Of a DNA stretch of 64,000 bases, positions 26,934 through 35,413 are shown one piece after another (within the stretch, counting starts at the first letter, position 1; the number at the start of each line of letters is the position of its first letter). A program made the translations under genes and the position numbers. This DNA is from Chromobacterium rhizoryzae. Its GTDB lineage: Bacteria > Pseudomonadota > Gammaproteobacteria > Burkholderiales > Chromobacteriaceae. The stretch spans positions 1,736,001 to 1,800,000 of the forward strand of contig NZ_CP066126.1 of the NCBI RefSeq assembly GCF_020544465.1, read 5' to 3'. The notes below the pieces were generated by a model. It saw only the letters and a program-made list of their open reading frames with translations, was not told where the DNA came from and did not search any database.

Positions 26934-28601
26934 ATGATTATTCTGAAAAACGTGGCTTTGCGTCGCGGCACCAAAGTCTTGCTGGACGGCGCGACAGTCA
27001 ATATCAACCCCGGTGAAAAGGTCGGCCTGGTAGGGCGCAACGGCGCGGGCAAGTCTTCGCTGTTCGCGGTCTTGAACGGCAGCCTGCACGAAGACAGCGG
27101 CGATTTCTCCATCCCCAGCCAGTGGCGGATGGCGCAGGTGGCGCAGGACATGCCGGAAACCTCGCAGACCGCCACCGAGTTCGTGGTGGAAGGCGATACC
27201 GCCTTGCTGGCGGCGCGGCGCGAAGTGGCCGAAGCCGAGGCGGGCGAGGACTATATGCGCATGGCGCATGCCTACACCGCGCTGAACGACGCCGGCGAGC
27301 ATGATGCTCCCGCGCGGGCGCAGGCGCTGATCCTGGGTCTGGGCTTTAGCGTGGCCGAGTTGCAGCGGCCGGTGAACAGCTTTTCCGGCGGCTGGCGCAT
27401 GCGTTTGCAGCTGGCGCGCGCGCTGATGTGCCCGTCCGATCTATTGCTCTTGGACGAACCGACCAACCACCTCGACCTGGACGCTTTGGTCTGGCTGGAG
27501 GCCTGGCTGAAACAGTACGCCGGCACCATGGTGGTGATCAGCCATGACCGCGAATTCCTGGACGCGGTGACCAATGTCACCCTGCACATCGACCACGGCA
27601 AGCTGGTGCGCTATGGCGGCAACTACAGCAAGTTCGAGGACATGCGGGCGGAGCAGATGATTTTGCAGCAGGCCGTGCTGGCCAAGCAGCAGGAGAAGAT
27701 GGCGCATCTGCAGAAGTTCATCGACCGCTTCAAGGCCAAGGCCAGCAAGGCCAAGCAGGCGCAAAGCCGCGTCAAGGCGTTGGAACGGATGGAGAAGATT
27801 GCGCCGGTGCTGACCGAGGCCGACTTCCAGTTCGAGTTCAAGGAGCCGAGCAGCCTGCCCAACCCGATGCTGACCATGTCTCAGGCCTCGTTCGGTTATC
27901 CGGCGGCGGAGGGAGCGGAGGAAGGCGCGCCGCCCGTCGTGATCGTCAACGGGGTGAACCGCTCCGTGCTGGCCGGGCAGCGCATCGGCATTCTGGGCGC
28001 CAACGGCCAGGGCAAGTCCACGCTGGTGAAGACGGTGGCCGAAGCGCTGACGGCCACCGGCGGCGAGATCATACGCGGCAAAGGTTTGAACATCGGCTAC
28101 TTCTCGCAGCAAGAGCTGGACGTGTTGCGGCCGGAAGACGATCCGCTGCAGCATATGCTGCGCTTGGCGCGAGAAACGCCGGCGCAGCTGCGACCACCGT
28201 CCAACGACTGCCGCGAGCAGGGTCTGCGCAATTTCCTCGGCACCTTCAATTTCAGCGGCGACATGGTCAAGCAGGCGGTGGGCAGCATGAGCGGCGGCGA
28301 AAAGGCGCGGCTGGTGCTGTGCATGATCGTCTGGCTGCGCCCCAATCTATTGCTGCTGGACGAGCCGACCAACCATCTGGACCTGGCCACGCGCGAGGCC
28401 TTGAGCGTGGCGCTGAACGAGTTCGAGGGTTCGGTGATGCTGGTCAGCCACGACCGCGCGCTGCTGCGCGCGGTCTGCGACGAGTTCTGGATGGTGTCGC
28501 GCGGCGGCGTCAGCGATTTTGACGGCGATCTGGACGACTATCAGGTCTATCTGTTGGAAGAAGCCAAGCGCCGACGCGAAGAGGCGGCCGGCAAGCGTTA
28601 A
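26934..28601 (+). CDS. ABC-F family ATPase (YheS/Uup-like ribosome-associated)
   Basis: 555 residues with two ABC domains and no membrane segments. Walker A GRNGAGKSS and GANGQGKST, signatures FSGGW and MSGGE, two LLLDEPTNHLDL Walker B motifs, and the interdomain helical linker rich in Lys/Gln (about 240-290) that in ABC-F proteins reaches the ribosomal P-site region. At 555 residues it lacks the C-terminal extension of about 80 residues of E. coli YheS (637). Probably a translation factor; a resistance role cannot be told from sequence. No strong ribosome site before the ATG. Confidence 0.93.
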   Translation: MIILKNVALRRGTKVLLDGATVNINPGEKVGLVGRNGAGKSSLFAVLNGSLHEDSGDFSIPSQWRMAQVAQDMPETSQTATEFVVEGDTALLAARREVAEAEAGEDYMRMAHAYTALNDAGEHDAPARAQALILGLGFSVAELQRPVNSFSGGWRMRLQLARALMCPSDLLLLDEPTNHLDLDALVWLEAWLKQYAGTMVVISHDREFLDAVTNVTLHIDHGKLVRYGGNYSKFEDMRAEQMILQQAVLAKQQEKMAHLQKFIDRFKAKASKAKQAQSRVKALERMEKIAPVLTEADFQFEFKEPSSLPNPMLTMSQASFGYPAAEGAEEGAPPVVIVNGVNRSVLAGQRIGILGANGQGKSTLVKTVAEALTATGGEIIRGKGLNIGYFSQQELDVLRPEDDPLQHMLRLARETPAQLRPPSNDCREQGLRNFLGTFNFSGDMVKQAVGSMSGGEKARLVLCMIVWLRPNLLLLDEPTNHLDLATREALSVALNEFEGSVMLVSHDRALLRAVCDEFWMVSRGGVSDFDGDLDDYQVYLLEEAKRRREEAAGKR

Positions 28602-28636
28602 ACGGCGGCAGGCCCGCTCGCAGTCGGGAAAGTCAT

Positions 28637-28678
28637 AAAAGGCAGTGTCGCCATGGATCGTGGCGGCGCTGCCTTTTT
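28637..28678. terminator. Bidirectional terminator between abc-F and msrB
   Basis: Stem AGGCAG / CTGCCT (28640-28645, 28669-28674) with inner stem CGCCA / TGGCG, preceded by AAAA and followed by TTTTT. It works for the converging genes on both strands. Confidence 0.85.
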
Positions 28679-28715
28679 GGTTTGGGGTTCAGTTCAGCGG
28701 CAGACCTGGGCGGCC

Positions 28716-29108
28716 TCAAGGCTTGGGCGTGAAGCCCAGCGCCACCGAGTTGATGCAATAGCGCTCGCCGCTGGGCTCGGGGCCGTCCGGAAACACATGG
28801 CCCAGGTGGGCGTCGCATTCGGAGCAGCGCACCTCGGTGCGAACCATGCCGTGCGAGGTGTCGACGATGCGGGCGATGCGCGCGCCGGCGGCTTCGGCCC
28901 AGAAGCTGGGCCAGCCACAGCCGGGGTCGTATTTGGCGTTGCTGTGGAATAGCAGGGTGCCGCAGCAGACGCAGTGGTAATCGCCGTTTTCGGTGCGGGT
29001 ATAGTGTTCGCCGCTGAACGGGTGTTCGGTGCCGGCCTGGCGGGTGACGCGGTATTGTTCCGGCGTCAGCTGTCTTTGCCATTCCTGATCAGTTTTTTGC
29101 AGGGTCAT
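28716..29108 (-). CDS. msrB: Peptide-methionine (R)-S-oxide reductase
   Basis: 130 residues. Reduces methionine-R-sulfoxide in proteins. Zinc-binding pairs C46/C49 (CVCC) and C95/C98 (CSEC), and catalytic C118 in RYCINS. No signal peptide, so cytoplasmic. AAAGGAG lies before the ATG at 29108. Monocistronic. Confidence 0.96.
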   Translation of the reverse strand: MTLQKTDQEWQRQLTPEQYRVTRQAGTEHPFSGEHYTRTENGDYHCVCCGTLLFHSNAKYDPGCGWPSFWAEAAGARIARIVDTSHGMVRTEVRCSECDAHLGHVFPDGPEPSGERYCINSVALGFTPKP

Positions 29109-29718
29109 GGTGTGCTCCTTTGCGGATGGTTTAAGTCTATTTTAGGGCCGGGCGCGGCTGTGGTACATCCGGCCTTGAGGTTTTGCTTGCCTGCGGCGCG
29201 GGTGGCGAGGGCGGTGACGGGCTCCTGTCCTGCCCTTTAGTCGTGCCGGCGGCCCGCGGATGACAGCAACCGCATGGGGAGGTCGGGAGAACATGTCCTG
29301 TTTTATTTTTAATATATTAATTTAATTAGAAAACACTTCTGAATAGCGCCTCTGTTTTCAAGCGTTCGGCGATTTTGGGTCTTTCCTCCAGGACGGTGTA
29401 CTGTATTTGATACAAAAATCATTATCTGTTGTAAATTTTTGTTGTTTTTATTGGGGCGGGCCATCAGAGTGGCGGCAGTGTCCGGCGCCGGCCGATCCGG
29501 CCGTGGGAAAGGATCGGGAGGGCATCTTGGCATGCCGTGACGTGTGTGGATCAAGCGATTTATAAGCGCCTGTCCAAAGCCCTGCGAGCAAGACGAGGCA
29601 AGGTCTTGCGGCTGAAGACGAGGAATAAACAGGCGCTGGAGGGGCACTCTGAAGATGGATTCGCCGTGTTGCGCCCAGGGGGCGCAGCGGACTTTGAACA
29701 GGCTATTAAGGGGACTTC
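29109..29718. promoter_or_regulatory. 610-bp region upstream of the oxidase cassette, AT-rich island plus repeat
   Basis: No gene. 29300-29455 is sharply AT-rich. A sigma-70-like promoter is possible at TTGATA (29407-29412), 17-bp spacer, TGTAAA (29430-29435), facing the oxidase cassette with a leader of about 280 nt. 29566-29714 is a likely copy of the dispersed repeat lying between promoter and gene. Confidence 0.45.
29566..29714 (-). repeat. Divergent copy of the dispersed intergenic repeat
   Basis: Plus-strand segments GTCCAAAGCCCTGCGAGCAA, GACGAGGCAAGG and the end GACTTTGAACAGGCT correspond to segments of the reverse complement of the element at 38047-38203. The middle is poorly alignable. 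It ends a few bases before the oxidase ribosome site. Confidence 0.5.
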
Positions 29719-31734
29719 ATGTTGAAGCTTGGAAACGGATTGATGACGCTGGCGAGCGGTGTTCTCGGCGTGTCATGGCTGCTGTGTCCTGAAGTGAGCG
29801 CGGCGGCCGCCACCGGCATCGTGGCGGTGAATAGCGGGCAGTGCTTGAATGTCGGCGGCGGTTCGACCAGCTCCGGAGCCGGCATCATTCAATGGCCTTG
29901 CTCGGCGGGGAGCAATGAGCAATGGACTTTCGTGCCGCTGGCAAACGGCTTCTACCACATCGTCTCGCAGAAATCGCAGATGTGCTTGAATGTGCCGGCT
30001 TCAAGCCGAAACCAGGGCGTTCAGCTGATTCAGTGGCCATGCCAAAGCGTGGCGGTGGCCAATGATCAGTGGAAAATCCAGCCGGTGGATGTCGGCACTT
30101 ACCATATCGTGTCGGCCTCCAGCGGCCAGTGCGTGAACATCTTTTCCGGCGTTGCGACGCAGGGAACCAAGGTGGTGCAATGGCCGTGCCAGGGCAAGGC
30201 GCAGGTGAACGACCAGTTCATGTTCGATTATCCCGGCGCCAAAAGCGCGGCGCTTCCCTCCGCCTGGAGCGGTGTGATTCCTCTGCCGGTCACCCCGGTG
30301 GGCGTCGCCAATCTGCCGGACAACAAGTTGATGATGTGGTCCGCGGATTTTCCCGACGCCTTCAGCGGGGACAGCGGCAACGGCAATAGCAAGACCTATA
30401 CCGCGCTGTTCGACGCGGCGAAGAACGCGCCGCTGCCGTTGACGGTGGTGACCACCGGCGCGAATCTGTTCTGCCCCGGCACGTCGATGTTGCCCAATGG
30501 CAATCTGCTGATCAACGGCGGCTCCAGCAGCCCTAAAACGCAAATATACGATTGGGCGGCCAAGCGCTGGAGCGCCAGCGGCAATATGAACATTCCGCGG
30601 GGCTATGAGGCCAATACCGTATTGTCGGACGGCCGGGTGCTGACTTTGGGCGGTTCCTGGAGCGGCGGCTACAACAGCAAGAGCCGGCCCAACCGCAGCG
30701 GGGAGGTGTGGGGCAACGGTCATTGGACCGTGCTTTCCGGCGTGCCGGAAAACAATGTGATCGGCCCCGATCCGCAGGACGCCAACGGCAGCGTGTACCG
30801 CGGCGACAACCATTTATGGCTGTTCGCCGGCAGCGGCGGGACGGTGTTCCATGCCGGCCCCAGCGCTCAGATGAACTGGATAGGCACCAGCGGAGCCGGC
30901 AGCATCGTTTCGGCGGGGACGCGCGGCAATGATCCTTACAGCATCAACGGCAATGCGGTGATGTTTGACGCCGGCCTGATTCTGAAGCTGGGCGGCGCGC
31001 CGGCTTATCAGCAGAACACGGGCACCACCTATGCGAGCAACTCGGCCCATCTGATCGATATCCGCGGTGGACCCAAGGCCCAGGTGAAGGTGAAGTCGCT
31101 GCCCGGAATGAGCTATCGCCGCGCATTCGCCAATGCGGTGGCCTTGCCCGACGGCGACGTGGTGGTGGTGGGCGGGCAGACGATACCGCAGCCGTTCACG
31201 GACTCCTATGCGGTGCTGACGCCGGAGCTGTGGAGTTCGGCGAAACAGGTGTTCCAGCCCTTGAAGCCCATGCAGGTGCCGCGGACCTACCATAGCACGG
31301 CGATCCTGTTGCAGGATGGGCGGGTGTTTGTCGGCGGCGGCGGCTTGTGCGGCGCCGGCTGCCCGCAAAATCACTTGAACGCGGAGATCCTGACCCCTCC
31401 TTATTTGTTGAACGCGGACGGCAGCCCGGCGGCTCGGCCGGTGATTAGCGCCGCGCCGGCGCAGGCGCGGCCGGGGAGCGTGATCGAAGTCAAAACGCAG
31501 CAGGCGGCGAGCCAGTTCGCCTTGATGAGGCTGTCCGCGGTGACGCATTCGGTCAACAACGATCAGCGTCGGATCGCTTTGTCGGTGTCGCAACTCGCGC
31601 CGATGGCGGGGGAAATGCGTTATTCCCTGCAGATTCCCACGGATAGCGGAGTAGTTTTGCCGGGCTACTACATGTTGTTCGCGATGAGTCCGCAAGGGGT
31701 GCCCAGTGTCGCTCGCATCATCGCCATCAATTAA
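29719..31734 (+). CDS. Galactose-oxidase-like copper radical oxidase (AA5) with N-terminal ricin-type lectin
   Basis: 671 residues, secreted (signal peptide to about residue 28). Residues 30-170 form a ricin-B/CBM13 trefoil with three QW motifs (near 58, 105 and 154). The kelch-like catalytic domain holds all copper-radical residues by alignment with fungal galactose oxidase: Cys252 (FCPG) cross-linked to Tyr296 (PRGYEA), stacking Trp314 (GGSWSGG), Tyr524-His525 (RTYHS) and His610 (THSVN). The C-terminal immunoglobulin-like domain (about 565-671) supplies His610. Expected to oxidise a primary alcohol or aldehyde with O2, giving H2O2. AAGGGGA precedes the ATG. The cytochrome gene overlaps its end. 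Confidence 0.92.
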   Translation: MLKLGNGLMTLASGVLGVSWLLCPEVSAAAATGIVAVNSGQCLNVGGGSTSSGAGIIQWPCSAGSNEQWTFVPLANGFYHIVSQKSQMCLNVPASSRNQGVQLIQWPCQSVAVANDQWKIQPVDVGTYHIVSASSGQCVNIFSGVATQGTKVVQWPCQGKAQVNDQFMFDYPGAKSAALPSAWSGVIPLPVTPVGVANLPDNKLMMWSADFPDAFSGDSGNGNSKTYTALFDAAKNAPLPLTVVTTGANLFCPGTSMLPNGNLLINGGSSSPKTQIYDWAAKRWSASGNMNIPRGYEANTVLSDGRVLTLGGSWSGGYNSKSRPNRSGEVWGNGHWTVLSGVPENNVIGPDPQDANGSVYRGDNHLWLFAGSGGTVFHAGPSAQMNWIGTSGAGSIVSAGTRGNDPYSINGNAVMFDAGLILKLGGAPAYQQNTGTTYASNSAHLIDIRGGPKAQVKVKSLPGMSYRRAFANAVALPDGDVVVVGGQTIPQPFTDSYAVLTPELWSSAKQVFQPLKPMQVPRTYHSTAILLQDGRVFVGGGGLCGAGCPQNHLNAEILTPPYLLNADGSPAARPVISAAPAQARPGSVIEVKTQQAASQFALMRLSAVTHSVNNDQRRIALSVSQLAPMAGEMRYSLQIPTDSGVVLPGYYMLFAMSPQGVPSVARIIAIN

Positions 31735-32152
31735 ACGGGGCTTGGGCGCGCTCGCCTGCGGGCTTGCCCTGTGGGGGACGCCGTGCGCGGCCGGCGGCGA
31801 GGAGGCTGTGGACGGCGGCCGGCTGTTCTACGGCCAGACCGCCTTGGTCGGCCAGCTGTATGTCCATAACCGCCCCTTGGACAGCGAGTACGCGCGTTGC
31901 GCCAACTGTCATCGCTTGCAGGATCAGGCGCGGGCGGATGGCCGGTTTGCGCCGGATTTGGGCGCGCGCTTCTTGACGGAGGCCAGCGCCAGGCGCGGGG
32001 GGCCGGAGCGGGCGTATACCGAACCGAGCTTTTGCGAGATGTTGCGTAGCGGGAAAGACCCGACCGATATCCTGATCGGCACGGATATGCCGCGCTACCG
32101 GCTGAGCGCGGCGGAATGCCGGGCTTTATGGCTTTTTCTACAGGGGCATTAG
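31706..32152 (+). CDS. Monohaem c-type cytochrome
   Basis: 148 residues with a GTG start (AAGGGG six bases upstream), overlapping the oxidase gene by 29 bp. Signal peptide to about residue 29, one haem site CANCH (65-69), and a likely axial Met128 in GTDMPRY. Two further cysteines (110, 138) could form a disulfide. Periplasmic electron carrier; being translationally linked to the oxidase, it may accept electrons from it or serve its maturation. No named subfamily recognised. Confidence 0.88.
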   Translation: MSLASSPSIKRGLGALACGLALWGTPCAAGGEEAVDGGRLFYGQTALVGQLYVHNRPLDSEYARCANCHRLQDQARADGRFAPDLGARFLTEASARRGGPERAYTEPSFCEMLRSGKDPTDILIGTDMPRYRLSAAECRALWLFLQGH

Positions 32153-32153
32153 C

Positions 32154-32774
32154 ATGCAAGGCAAGGGCGGCGCGCCGTTGAATCCGGGACGGCGGAGGTT
32201 TGCGATGGGCTTGGCGGGCCTGGCGCCTTTATGGCTGGCGGGGCCGGCCGCATTGGCCAAAACCGCGTGGGCCGGAAATCTGGCCCTGGCGCACGGAGAG
32301 ATTTCTCCGCCGCTGCCGCTGCCGGACTTCATGCTGAATGACAGCGATGGTCAACGGCGCAGCTTTCACGCCTTGTTGCAGCGGCGCGTGACGGCGGTTC
32401 AGCTGATTTTCACCGCCTGCTCCAATGTCTGCCCGATCCAGGGCGCGACGTTTCGGCAAGTGCAGGATTTGCTGCCGGAATCAAAGCGGGCGCGGATACA
32501 GTTATTGTCGTTGAGTCTTGACCCATTGAACGATTCGCCCGAACAGCTGCGGCGGTGGCTGGCCCGGTTTCGGCCTAAACCAGGCTGGCGGGCGGCCCGC
32601 CCCGAGCTGGCTGACCTGGATTTGATGCTGGCCACGTTCAATCAGCGTCGGACGGATTTGAGCGCGCACCACACGGAGGTCTTGCTGGTGGATTCGAAGA
32701 GCCGCTTGGTGTGGCGCTCAACGGAGTTGCCGTCGGCGGAAACCATCGCGCGCACTCTGCTAGCCTTGGCGTAG
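32154..32774 (+). CDS. SCO1/SenC-family copper chaperone
   Basis: 206 residues. The N-terminus has an RRRFAMGLAG segment followed by a hydrophobic stretch, giving a Tat-like or anchored export signal. Thioredoxin-fold domain with the copper site CSNVC (Cys89, Cys93) and the distal His of HHTEVLLVD (172/173). SCO proteins deliver copper to extracytoplasmic enzymes. Starts one base after the cytochrome stop. No cytochrome oxidase gene is nearby, so the likely client is the adjacent copper radical oxidase. Confidence 0.9.
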   Translation: MQGKGGAPLNPGRRRFAMGLAGLAPLWLAGPAALAKTAWAGNLALAHGEISPPLPLPDFMLNDSDGQRRSFHALLQRRVTAVQLIFTACSNVCPIQGATFRQVQDLLPESKRARIQLLSLSLDPLNDSPEQLRRWLARFRPKPGWRAARPELADLDLMLATFNQRRTDLSAHHTEVLLVDSKSRLVWRSTELPSAETIARTLLALA

Positions 32775-32782
32775 TTGGCGAC

Positions 32783-32811
32783 CGGCCGCGCTCCGCTTGG
32801 GGGCGCGGCCG
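32783..32811 (+). terminator. Terminator-like hairpin after the oxidase cassette
   Basis: Nine-base arms CGGCCGCGC / GCGCGGCCG (32783-32791, 32803-32811) in the 42-bp gap between converging genes. Only a weak pyrimidine stretch (TCTTG) follows, so termination may be partial. Confidence 0.5.
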
Positions 32812-32816
32812 TCTTG

Positions 32817-33458
32817 CTATTGAATTTCGTCCAGCGCGGCGGCCAGGTGGGATTCGTCGGCCCATTGTTCAAGCCGCCATTGCCCGTCGCTATAGCTCAG
32901 CCAGTTCAAGGCCGCGTTGGGGATGGGGAAGTCGCGGGCTTCGGACATCGGCTTGCCGGTGGCCAGCCGGTACATCATTTCCAGCACGCCGCCGTGGGTG
33001 ACCACCAGCAGGGTCTGGCCCAGATGGCGGCGGGCAATGCCGGTGAAACCGTCGCGGATGCGGCCCATGAAGGCGTTGAGGCTTTCCCCGCCCTTGAGGT
33101 CGTAGTCCGGATCGCGGGATTTGAGTTGCAGATAGTCGTCGCGGATGCTGTGTTCCGCCTCGGCGTAGGTCAGGCCCTGAAACACGCCCATGTGGCGCTC
33201 GCGCAATTCGGCGCTGAAGGTGGGCGTCAGATTCAATCGCGCCTGCAGCGGCGCGGCGGTCTGGCGGGTGCGGGTCAGGTCGCTGACGTAGAGGGCGTCG
33301 AAGGCGTAGCGTCCCGGCCATAGCGCGCGGCTGAGGCTTGTCGCCTGTTCCTGGCCGGTGGGGTTGAGGGGGATGTCGGTGTGGCCTTGCAGTCGATATT
33401 CGCGGTTCCAGTCGGTTTCGCCATGGCGGACGATGCAAAAACGGGTGGTGTGCTGCAT
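32817..33458 (-). CDS. Histidine phosphatase family protein (phosphoglycerate-mutase-like)
   Basis: 213 residues. Catalytic RHGETDWN at residues 11-18 and a later HGG (THGGV) give the two active-site histidines; GHTDIPLNPTG is typical of the branch that includes CobC/GpmB-like phosphatases. Substrate cannot be told from sequence. 46 bp downstream of dgt on the same strand. Confidence 0.9.
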   Translation of the reverse strand: MQHTTRFCIVRHGETDWNREYRLQGHTDIPLNPTGQEQATSLSRALWPGRYAFDALYVSDLTRTRQTAAPLQARLNLTPTFSAELRERHMGVFQGLTYAEAEHSIRDDYLQLKSRDPDYDLKGGESLNAFMGRIRDGFTGIARRHLGQTLLVVTHGGVLEMMYRLATGKPMSEARDFPIPNAALNWLSYSDGQWRLEQWADESHLAAALDEIQ

Positions 33459-33504
33459 TCCTGTCTTTCTGATTTTTTAACTGCCGAATTGCGGCGGGGC
33501 GGAG

Positions 33505-34872
33505 TTATAGAATGCCCACGCCGGAAATGTCGCGCGCCAGGTTGGCGGCGTAGTTGTCGGTCATGCCGCCGACGAAGTCCAATACTTTCATATAGGCCTG
33601 ATACAGGCTGTCGTCACTGCGGATGTGCTGTTCCAGCAAGCCCATGGCCAGGTGCTCGCGCGGGCTCAGGCGCTCGGCGCCCTTGCTGACGTAGGCGTGG
33701 GCGGCGGGGATCAGCGCGTCCAGGATGCCGGCCATGCACGGGTAGGAGGCGAGTTCGGTCACCAGCTTGGTGCGGTGGCGGTAGACCCGGGTGCTGGCCA
33801 GTTCCTTGGCGTGGATCAGCGCGTCCTGCACTTGGGCGCCGCATAGGTTGATCAAGTCCTTGGCCGGGAATTCGCCGCGCAGCAGGCTGTCGTGGTGCAG
33901 CATGAATTTCTCGGCCACTTCGCTGACGCAGCGGCCGATGGCGATGCCGCGCAGGGTGCCGCATTTCTGACGCACGTCCTGCATGTCCCAGATGCGTTCG
34001 TATTCGGTGAAGCCGGAGAACAGGGTTTCGAATTCCTTGAAGTCCAGGATGCCGATCTCCACCGCGTCTTCCAGGTCCAGAATGGCGTAGCAGATGTCGT
34101 CGGCGGCCTCCATCAGGTAGGACAGCGGGTGGCGGCTCCATTGCATCACGCCCTTGGGCAGCAGGCCCAGCTCCGAGGCCACGCGCTGGAAATAGGGCAG
34201 CTCGGTGCGGTAGATGTTGAATTTGTCGCGCGCCTGGGCGGCTTCGGCGTCCGATGTCCACGGGTATTTGATCAGCGCGCCCAGGGCGGCGGCGGTCAGG
34301 CGCATGCCGCCTTCGCCGGTGTACATTTCCAGCGTGGCCAGCATGCGCAGGCCGTGGGCGTTGCCTTCGTAGGTCTGCACGTCGCGGATTTCCTCCGGCG
34401 CCAGGCCGTGCAGCCAGTGGGCGTTGCGTTCGGCGCGGAACCAGTCGCGCAACGCGTATTCGCCGGTGTGGCCGAAGGGAGGATTGCCGATGTCGTGAGC
34501 CAGGCAGGCCACTTGCACCACGGCGCCGATATCGTGCGGCGTGTAGTTGTCCGGCAGCAGATGGGCGTGCTGCATCATCATGCCGACGCGGTTGCCCAGG
34601 CTGCGGCCGACGCTGGCCACCTCCACGCTGTGGGTTAAGCGGTTGTGGGTGTGGTCGTGGCGCGCCAGCGGGTGCACCTGGGTTTTGCGGCCCAGCCGGC
34701 GGAAGGCGCTGGAGAACACCACGCGGTCGTGGTCTATGTGGAAGTCGGTGCGCAAGCCCGGGCTGCCTTCTTCGGTGGCTGGGGTGCGGGTTTCCTTGAC
34801 GTGGCCCTGAATGACTTTGAAGCGTTTGGTGGAGAGGAGTCGTTCCCAATTCATGCGTGCGGAGGAGGTCAT
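33505..34872 (-). CDS. dgt: dGTP triphosphohydrolase, HD family
   Basis: 455 residues. Hydrolyses dGTP (or related dNTPs) to the nucleoside and triphosphate. HD-family metal motifs are visible in HNRLTHSVEVA and LAHDIGNPPFGHTGE, and the family N-terminus MNWERLLSTKR is present. The start is uncertain: the ATG at 34872 is given, the ATG at 34854 gives the tight family start, and neither has a good ribosome site. Confidence 0.93.
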   Translation of the reverse strand: MTSSARMNWERLLSTKRFKVIQGHVKETRTPATEEGSPGLRTDFHIDHDRVVFSSAFRRLGRKTQVHPLARHDHTHNRLTHSVEVASVGRSLGNRVGMMMQHAHLLPDNYTPHDIGAVVQVACLAHDIGNPPFGHTGEYALRDWFRAERNAHWLHGLAPEEIRDVQTYEGNAHGLRMLATLEMYTGEGGMRLTAAALGALIKYPWTSDAEAAQARDKFNIYRTELPYFQRVASELGLLPKGVMQWSRHPLSYLMEAADDICYAILDLEDAVEIGILDFKEFETLFSGFTEYERIWDMQDVRQKCGTLRGIAIGRCVSEVAEKFMLHHDSLLRGEFPAKDLINLCGAQVQDALIHAKELASTRVYRHRTKLVTELASYPCMAGILDALIPAAHAYVSKGAERLSPREHLAMGLLEQHIRSDDSLYQAYMKVLDFVGGMTDNYAANLARDISGVGIL

Positions 34873-34920
34873 GGCGTGGCCCGTGGTGCTGTTGTATTGA
34901 TGATATGGGCGCGGCGGGCA

Positions 34921-34951
34921 AAACAAAAGAGCCAGCGCGGGGCTGGCTCTT
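34921..34951 (-). terminator. Rho-independent terminator of osmB
   Basis: Perfect 10-bp stem (34927-34936 with 34942-34951), loop GCGGG, followed on the minus strand by TTTTGTTT. Confidence 0.9.
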
Positions 34952-34968
34952 GGAATGGGGTCGCGGGT

Positions 34969-35196
34969 TTAGCGTTTGCCGGTCTGATTGCCGACCACGC
35001 CGCCCACCGCGGCGCCGCCCACGGTGCCGATGGCGTCGCCGCCGGTGAGCACGGAGCCGAGCACGGCGCCGGCGGCCGCGCCGATGGCGGTGTTTTGCTG
35101 ACGCTTGGACATATTGGCGCAACCGGACAGCAGGCTGACGGCGATCAGGCTGGCGGCAATGGCTTTAACGGCGGATTTGCTGGTCATCGAAGTCAT
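34969..35196 (-). CDS. osmB: OsmB-like osmotically inducible lipoprotein
   Basis: 75 residues: signal peptide with lipobox LSGC (Cys26), then SKRQQNTAIGAAAGAVLG and a Gly-zipper tail ending GGVVGNQTGKR. Close to E. coli OsmB in length and in the SKR..NTAIGA and GGAAVGGV segments. Predicted outer-membrane lipoprotein induced by osmotic or envelope stress. Start 35196 chosen because GGAGA lies just upstream; ATG 35187 is a possible alternative. Divergent from the MFS/regulator operon. Confidence 0.88.
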   Translation of the reverse strand: MTSMTSKSAVKAIAASLIAVSLLSGCANMSKRQQNTAIGAAAGAVLGSVLTGGDAIGTVGGAAVGGVVGNQTGKR

Positions 35197-35292
35197 GGAA
35201 GTCTCCAAAAACATAAAGTAGGTCTTGTGTAGTTTGAGACGCTTGGAATGCCATCTGGTTCCTGTTTCTGCGCGCCTTTTCGTAACCATACG

Positions 35293-35313
35293 TACAGCAT
35301 TCTATATGCTGTA
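35293..35313. promoter_or_regulatory. Palindrome between osmB and the MFS gene (site 1)
   Basis: TACAGCAT-TCTAT-ATGCTGTA, perfect 8-base arms with a 5-base spacer. About 97 bp upstream of the osmB start and 100 bp upstream of the MFS start. No T-run, so an operator is more likely than a terminator. Confidence 0.55.
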
Positions 35314-35342
35314 TTGATGATTTCCAGTACGCGGCGCGATAT

Positions 35343-35366
35343 TAAGTAAACTAATTTGTTTACTTA
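35343..35366. promoter_or_regulatory. Palindromic operator candidate before the MFS/regulator operon (site 2)
   Basis: TAAGTAAAC-TAATTT-GTTTACTTA, perfect 9-base arms with a 6-base spacer, in an AT-rich patch. It lies 48 bp before the preferred MFS start, a position expected for an operator overlapping a promoter. The co-encoded Cys-rich regulator is the natural candidate to bind it. Confidence 0.65.
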
Positions 35367-35413
35367 TTGCGATGGCGAGATTAGCATGGGCCATCGTCTC
35401 ATTGGTATGCGTC

